From: CAWJMD01 sp963843835
GTDB taxonomy: Bacteria; Actinomycetota; Actinomycetes; Actinomycetales; CAWJMD01
Length of the DNA: 64,000 nt
Assembly (NCBI GenBank): GCA_963843835.1
Contig: CAWJMD010000001.1
Span: 992,001-1,056,000 of the forward strand
Reading direction: 5' to 3'
Positions 60,445 to 64,000 of this stretch are shown here, in pieces; position 1 is the stretch's first letter; each line of letters begins with the position of its first letter. A program made the position numbers and the translations under genes. The notes under the pieces were generated by a model. That model did no database searches. It saw only the letters and a list, made by a program, of their open reading frames with translations, and was not told the origin of the DNA.

Positions 60445-60612
60445 TCAGCCCCGTCCGAAGATCCGGCTGAAGAAGCCGCCCGTGGACGGCTCGCCGGCGT
60501 GACCCGCGCAGCGGTCGGACTTCGGCACGTTGCGCATCACCTGGTCGACGTGCTGGCCGCAGCCGGTCCAGGTCGTCTTTCCACAGGTCCTGCAGGTAGC
60601 GGGCTGGCACAT
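60445..60612 (-). CDS. 55-aa cysteine-rich protein (CxxC), divergent from CstR-like gene
   Basis: The 55-aa product has Cys at 2, 7, 10, 18 and 35 in CRTCGKTTWTGCGQHVDQVMRNVPKSDRC, a pattern I have seen repeatedly in short uncharacterised bacterial proteins. A Gly/Arg-rich FFSRIFGRG tail follows. The CxxC with nearby Cys/His could bind metal or carry persulfide. GAAGGAG precedes ATG 60612. A copy of the same operator as its neighbour's lies 45 bp upstream, so the regulator should control both genes. Confidence 0.75.
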   Translation of the reverse strand: MCQPATCRTCGKTTWTGCGQHVDQVMRNVPKSDRCAGHAGEPSTGGFFSRIFGRG

Positions 60613-60656
60613 GGGTGGCTCCTTCGGTGCTTCGTGGTTGTCCGGTTCGATCAGCA

Positions 60657-60676
60657 GCATACCTGGGGGGGTATGC
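60657..60676. promoter_or_regulatory. CsoR/CstR-type operator 1
   Basis: GCATACC-TGGGGG-GGTATGC is a perfect 7-bp inverted repeat with a 6-nt spacer, 45 bp ahead of the Cys-rich gene. ATACC...GGTAT is the characteristic core of CsoR/CstR operators. Confidence 0.85.
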
Positions 60677-60715
60677 TCTGACCAACTGGGGAACAGCAGG
60701 GACCGCTTCCGCGCT

Positions 60716-60735
60716 GCATACCCCAGCAGGTATCA
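60716..60735. promoter_or_regulatory. CsoR/CstR-type operator 2
   Basis: GCATACC-CCAGCA-GGTATCA has the same architecture as operator 1 (6-nt spacer, six of seven arm pairs) and lies 40 bp ahead of the csoR-family start. The two sites are 59 bp apart centre to centre. Confidence 0.8.
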
Positions 60736-60774
60736 GTGCAGGTCGTACGCGACCTCGGACCCTAGGAGCCCGCC

Positions 60775-61041
60775 GTGGTCACGCTCAGCTCGGACGACAT
60801 GACGCCGGTCGTGCACCGCCTCCGTCGCGCACAGGGCCAGATCGGCGGGGTGATCCGGCTGATCGAGGAGGGCCGGGACTGCAAGGACGTGGTGACCCAG
60901 CTGGCCGCCGCCAAGCGGGCGCTGGACCGCGCAGGTTTCGCGATCGTGTCCTCAGGGCTGAGGGATTGCCTGGCCAACCCCGACGGTGCGGACGCCGACG
61001 ACCAGGCCGTGCTGGAGAAGCTCTTCCTCACCCTCGCCTGA
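60775..61041 (+). CDS. CsoR-family repressor, CstR-like (persulfide-type) sensor
   Basis: The 88-aa all-helical DUF156 protein has HRLRRAQGQIGGVIRLIEEGRDCKDVVTQLAAAKRALDRAGFAIVSSGLRDCL. Cys36 and Cys65 are in the CsoR positions, but position 61, where copper CsoR has His, is Gly. That absence, plus the EEGRDCKDVVTQL sequence, is as in CstR, which senses sulfane sulfur by forming a disulfide or polysulfide bridge. GTG 60775 follows AGGAG. It should repress itself and the divergent Cys-rich gene through the two operators. Confidence 0.88.
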   Translation: MVTLSSDDMTPVVHRLRRAQGQIGGVIRLIEEGRDCKDVVTQLAAAKRALDRAGFAIVSSGLRDCLANPDGADADDQAVLEKLFLTLA

Positions 61042-61058
61042 CACGCGCCGGCGAGCGG

Positions 61059-62306
61059 TCAGCCGGTCGGGGGCTCCGTCTGCTCGTCGGCGTGGGCGAT
61101 GTGCCGCAGCTGCCGCCAGATCAGCACGACGAACACCGCGGACCCGGCGAACGCGAACCAGAACGGCGCGGTGAGGCCGAAGTGCTGGGCGAGCACGCCC
61201 CCGATGCCCGAGCCGACGACGAGGCCGCCGAACACACCGACGAGGTTCACGCTGCCCACGCGTCCCTGCAGCGGCTGAGGGACCGCCCGCTGCCGGACGG
61301 TCACGGACGTCGTCCCCCAGACGAACGCGTGCGCGCCGAAGACGAAGAAGACCGGCATCGCCACCCAGGGGCTCGACGTCAGCGCGAGCGCCAGGTGAGT
61401 GAGCGTCTCGATCACGAGGCCGATCCGCATGATGTTGCCCAGGGTCACCCGGCGCGTGACCCAGCCGTAGGCGGCGGTACCGGCCAGACCGCCCACCGCG
61501 CTGACGGTGGTGACCAGTCCGAAGCCGATCTCCCCGAGCCCGAGCCGTTGCGTGGCGTACAGGACGAGCACCGACCACGCGGCGCCGAACGTCACGTTGA
61601 AGATGAGGATCGTCAGGACGAGCGTGCGGACCGCCGCGTGGTGCCGCACCCACCGGAACCCCTCGGCGATGTCGTGACGGAGTCGCGTGCCGTGGGAGCG
61701 GTCCCGCCGGTGCGGGGGCAGGACGACGCGCGAGACGAGTACCGCCCCCAGTGCGACGACGAGCGCCTGCGCGCTGAAGGCCCAGGCCGCGCCGACCGTG
61801 AACAGCAGCGCCCCGAGCGGCGGACCGGCCAGCTGGTTCACCGTGATGAAGCCCGTCTGCAGCCGCGAGTTGGCCAGGGCCAGGTCGTCGCGCGCCACCA
61901 GCATGGGCAGGAGGGTCTGCGAGCTGTTGTCCGCGAACACCTCGGCGGTGGCGAGGACGAAGAGGGCCGCGAGCACGACGGCGATGTTCACGTGCTCGGT
62001 CAGGACGGCGAGGGTCAGCGCCGCGAGCACCCCGGTCCGCCCGAGGTCGACGCCGACCACGATGAGCCGCCGGTCCAGCCGGTCGGTGAGGGCACCGGCG
62101 AGAAGGCCGAACAGCAACGGAGGCAGCCACTGCACCGTGGCGGCGAGGGCGACGAGGAAGGGGTCCCCCGTCAGCGAGGCGACCAGCAACGGCCCTGCGG
62201 CGAGCGCGATCCCGTCGCCGAGGTTGGACGACCACGACGACGCCAGCAGCCACCGGAACCCGACACCGAGACGCGCCGGGACGACGACTTCGGAGAGGCG
62301 GCTCAC
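61059..62306 (-). CDS. MFS exporter (EntS-like)
   Basis: The 415-aa, 12-TM MFS protein shows LGVGFRWLLASSWSSNLGDGIALAAGPLLVASLTGDPFLVALAATVQWLPPLLFGLLAGALTDRLDRR, typical of the enterobactin exporter EntS (COG2814-type) subgroup, then LANSRLQTGFITVNQLAGPPLGALLF and GRVGSVNLVGVFGGLVVGSGIGGVLA. Substrate unknown. It converges with the csoR-family gene (17 bp apart) and is not in its operon. C-terminal tail EQTEPPTG is short and acidic. Confidence 0.87.
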   Translation of the reverse strand: MSRLSEVVVPARLGVGFRWLLASSWSSNLGDGIALAAGPLLVASLTGDPFLVALAATVQWLPPLLFGLLAGALTDRLDRRLIVVGVDLGRTGVLAALTLAVLTEHVNIAVVLAALFVLATAEVFADNSSQTLLPMLVARDDLALANSRLQTGFITVNQLAGPPLGALLFTVGAAWAFSAQALVVALGAVLVSRVVLPPHRRDRSHGTRLRHDIAEGFRWVRHHAAVRTLVLTILIFNVTFGAAWSVLVLYATQRLGLGEIGFGLVTTVSAVGGLAGTAAYGWVTRRVTLGNIMRIGLVIETLTHLALALTSSPWVAMPVFFVFGAHAFVWGTTSVTVRQRAVPQPLQGRVGSVNLVGVFGGLVVGSGIGGVLAQHFGLTAPFWFAFAGSAVFVVLIWRQLRHIAHADEQTEPPTG

Positions 62307-62421
62307 AAGGGCGGGAGTCTAGGCGCGAGCGTGCGTCCGCCGAGAACGACGCCGCGAGGGGCGTCGGCGTCTCGACCTAGCATGAGCGCCATGACGCCGG
62401 CACGGATCGAGGCAGGGCTGC

Positions 62422-62763
62422 GTGGCTGACGCGGACGACGTCCGTCGCATCGCGAGTTCCCTGCCCGACGTCACCGAGGTCGACAGCGCCGGGTTCGACT
62501 TCCGCGTGGCCGGCAAGGGCTTCGTCTGGTCGTACCCCGAGCGCACACCCGGCAAGCCGCGGAGGATCCGTACCGATGTGGCGGTCCTCTTCGTCGGTGA
62601 CGAGGCGGAGAAGCAGGCCCTGCTGCTCGGCGAGCCGGACGTCTTCTTCACCGCTGGGGGGTACGCGGACTGGCCGCTGGTGATGGTCCGGCTGGCCGAG
62701 GTCGGGGTCGGCCGCCTGGAGGAGCTGGTCACGGACGCGTGGCACATGCGTGCGGAGCGGTAA
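62422..62763 (+). CDS. MmcQ/YjbR-family protein
   Basis: The 113-aa protein matches the MmcQ/YjbR fold: ADDVRRIASSLPDVTEV, DFRVAGKGFVWSYPERTPGKPRRIRTDVAVLFVGDEAEKQALLLGEPDVFFTAGGYADWPLVMVRLAEVG, and a C-terminal helix LEELVTDAWHMRA. These are CyaY-like small DNA/ligand-binding proteins with no fixed function. GTG 62422 is the start. It is convergent with the Ddn-like gene (18 bp apart). Confidence 0.88.
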   Translation: MADADDVRRIASSLPDVTEVDSAGFDFRVAGKGFVWSYPERTPGKPRRIRTDVAVLFVGDEAEKQALLLGEPDVFFTAGGYADWPLVMVRLAEVGVGRLEELVTDAWHMRAER

Positions 62764-62781
62764 CCGCCCGCCCCCGAGGGC

Positions 62782-63186
62782 TCACCTCCGGTCGAGCATG
62801 ACCACCGGGATCACGCGGCTGGTCTTCTGCTCGTAGCCGGCGAACCCCGGGTAGCGGGCCTTCTGCTCCTGCCAGATCGGCTCACGCTCCTCGTCGTCCA
62901 GCACGCGCGCCCGCACGTCGAAGGTCTGCGTGCCCACCTCGACGGTCGCGTCCGGGTGGGCCACCAGGTTGTGGAACCAGTCGGGGTTGCGGACGTCCCC
63001 CGCGCGTGAGGCGAACACGGCGAAGCTGTCGCCCACGGCCATGTACATCATCGGGTTGACGCGCTCCTCGCCGCTGCGTGCCCCCGTGCTGTGGAGGAGC
63101 AGCAGGGGAGCGCCTTCGAACGGTCCGCCGACCCTGCCCTCGTTGGCGCGGAACTCCTCGATGATCTGCGCGTTCCAGTCCGTCAT
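62782..63186 (-). CDS. F420-dependent nitroreductase (Ddn/DUF385-like) family protein
   Basis: The 134-aa split-barrel protein contains IEEFRANEGRVGGPFEGAPLLLLHSTGARSGEERVNPMMYMAVGDSFAVFASRAGDVRNPDWFHNLVAHPDATVEVGTQTFDVRARVL, the deazaflavin F420-dependent nitroreductase signature with NP and WFHNL. It likely reduces quinones or nitro compounds with F420H2, which would need an F420-producing host. ATG 63186 start. It lies about 85 bp from the divergent 63272 gene. Confidence 0.9.
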   Translation of the reverse strand: MTDWNAQIIEEFRANEGRVGGPFEGAPLLLLHSTGARSGEERVNPMMYMAVGDSFAVFASRAGDVRNPDWFHNLVAHPDATVEVGTQTFDVRARVLDDEEREPIWQEQKARYPGFAGYEQKTSRVIPVVMLDRR

Positions 63187-63271
63187 CGCCTCAACCTACG
63201 CTCGGACGCTCGCGCCGACCAGGTCCGCGCTGGCGGGTCGGAGCCGTAGGATCGACGACCGTGAGCCGACG

Positions 63272-63577
63272 ATGAGCAAGGTGGACGCCCAGAGGGCGAT
63301 GCGCGAGGCCAAGTACGCCCGGCAGCGGGAGGGCGCGGCCGCGAGACGCACGTCAGCGACGGGCACCGAACCGCCCGCCGCGTCGCCCGAGAAGGCCGCG
63401 GAGGGGGTGGCGCAGCCGCGACGGGCGCCAGAGGCCCGCGCGGCGACCGTTCAGCAGCCGGACGCGCCGACGCCACCCGAGGAGCGCTCGCAGGACGTCT
63501 GCGGACACCGGTCCATGAACGGACGCACCTGCACGCGCGAGGCGGGTCACGAGCAGAAGAACCACCGCTACTCCTGA
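63272..63577 (+). CDS. Small protein with C-terminal CxxH/CxxxxH zinc-like motif
   Basis: The 101-aa protein has a basic helical start (MSKVDAQRAMREAKYARQREGAAARR), a Pro/Ala-rich disordered middle (about 30-75) and the end CGHRSMNGRTCTREAGHEQKNHRY, in which two Cys and three His could hold a zinc ion. I do not recognise a family. The ATG at 63272 was chosen since upstream in-frame residues are shadow of the F420-type gene. It is followed by recC after about 90 bp. Confidence 0.65.
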   Translation: MSKVDAQRAMREAKYARQREGAAARRTSATGTEPPAASPEKAAEGVAQPRRAPEARAATVQQPDAPTPPEERSQDVCGHRSMNGRTCTREAGHEQKNHRYS

Positions 63578-63667
63578 GCCGTCGCGCCCGGCCGTCGGTG
63601 GCCGCTGGCAGACTCGGGGCGCCTCCCCGGGTCGGGGGCGGCGAGGGCGACGGGGAGGACGTGGGTC

Positions 63668-64000
63668 GTGCTGCAGGTGCACCGGTCGGAGTCGGGGACC
63701 GCCCTGGTCTGCGCGCTGGCCGACCTGCTGTCGGCTCCCCCCGAGGACCCGTTCGCGCCTGACGTCGTAGCGGTGCCCGCGCAGGGCATCGAGCGCTGGC
63801 TGGCACAGCGCTTGTCCCACCGACTCGGCGCCGGACGAGGGGCGGACGGGGTCTGCGCGAACGTGCTGTTCCCGCGGCCCCAGGCTCTCCTCGACGACGC
63901 GGTCTCGGCGGTCAGCGCCGAGCACGCCCGTGCGGTGCAGTCGTGGGACCCCGCGCGGACCCTGTGGCCCCTGGTCGGACTGCTCGACGACGTCGCGGAG
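63668..64000 (+). CDS. recC: Exodeoxyribonuclease V gamma subunit RecC (3' truncated by window)
   Basis: The first 111 residues of RecC: LQVHRSESGTALVCALADLLSAPPEDPFAPDVVAVPAQGIERWLAQRLSHRLGAG, the conserved PAQGIERWLAQRLS segment, then CANVLFPRPQALLDDAV. RecC in RecBCD recognises Chi and splits duplex ends in double-strand break repair. GTG 63668 is the start. The frame is open to the window end. recB and recD are expected downstream. Confidence 0.85.
   Translation, partial: MLQVHRSESGTALVCALADLLSAPPEDPFAPDVVAVPAQGIERWLAQRLSHRLGAGRGADGVCANVLFPRPQALLDDAVSAVSAEHARAVQSWDPARTLWPLVGLLDDVAE

Noticed and set aside
1..64000. CRISPR arrays, insertion sequences, rRNA, riboswitches
   Set aside because: No regularly spaced short repeats, no transposase-like frame with terminal inverted repeats, no rRNA and no recognisable riboswitch consensus were seen on reading both strands.

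Overview
The window is a contiguous piece of a high-GC (roughly 70% by eye) actinobacterial chromosome. The evidence is strong G/C bias at third codon positions, GTG/TTG starts, many 4-bp ATGA/GTGA overlaps, and actinobacterial families: UPF0182, LAL-type LuxR, BTAD regulators, F420-type flavin-binding folds, MSMEG_6728, and an Rv0571c-like phosphoribosyltransferase-hydrolase fusion. A Micrococcales/Cellulomonadaceae-like host is my best guess, but no rRNA or core phylogenetic marker is present to prove it. Both ends are cut: a UPF0182 gene at the left and recC at the right.

Layout. 1-2.8 kb: end of a UPF0182 membrane protein (with a frameshift) and an initiator tRNA-Met followed by a strong terminator. 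2.8-6.8 kb: sparse, accessory-looking DNA beside the tRNA, with an Ltp-domain fragment, a quinone oxidoreductase, two VOC proteins and a secreted protein. 6.8-10.1 kb: a MarR/WrbA/MFS cassette, with the MFS gene broken, flanked by two near-identical 177-bp copies of the end of a small gene. 10-15.8 kb: a LAL regulator with a three-gene membrane operon, then a MerR/aldo-keto reductase pair. 15.8-24.8 kb: a probable metal/envelope locus with two YHYH lipoproteins and a HupE-type permease facing two two-component systems that bracket two small membrane proteins. 24.8-33.2 kb: an RDD/beta-propeller fusion, a PLP decarboxylase, a methyltransferase, an SQR-like flavoprotein, small redox and DNA-repair-type genes, and a frameshifted spore-photolyase-like gene. 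33.2-36 kb: a tightly overlapping redox operon (ArsR-rhodanese, CxxC membrane protein, DsbA, CcdA).

36-50.5 kb is an anaerobic/ion-homeostasis block: PRTase-hydrolase fusion, APC permease, KefB-like antiporter, two-TM ion channel, narK and narGHJI. Several promoters here (and one at 57.6 kb) carry palindromes resembling the DosR/DevR hypoxia box, so low-oxygen control of dispersed genes is a reasonable inference. 50.5-60.4 kb: a MarR gene with its operator, a degraded SDR, two BTAD regulators (one fused to an alpha/beta hydrolase), a PhoX-like secreted protein, a peptidase-inhibitor-like protein and a cupin. 60.4-64 kb: a CstR-like sensor divergent from a 55-aa cysteine-rich protein, each with a copy of the same operator, then an MFS exporter, small conserved proteins and the start of recC.

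No insertion sequence, CRISPR array or rRNA was seen. Three long genes need frame corrections (UPF0182, MFS, SplB-like). These may be real lesions or assembly errors; the sequence alone cannot separate the two.
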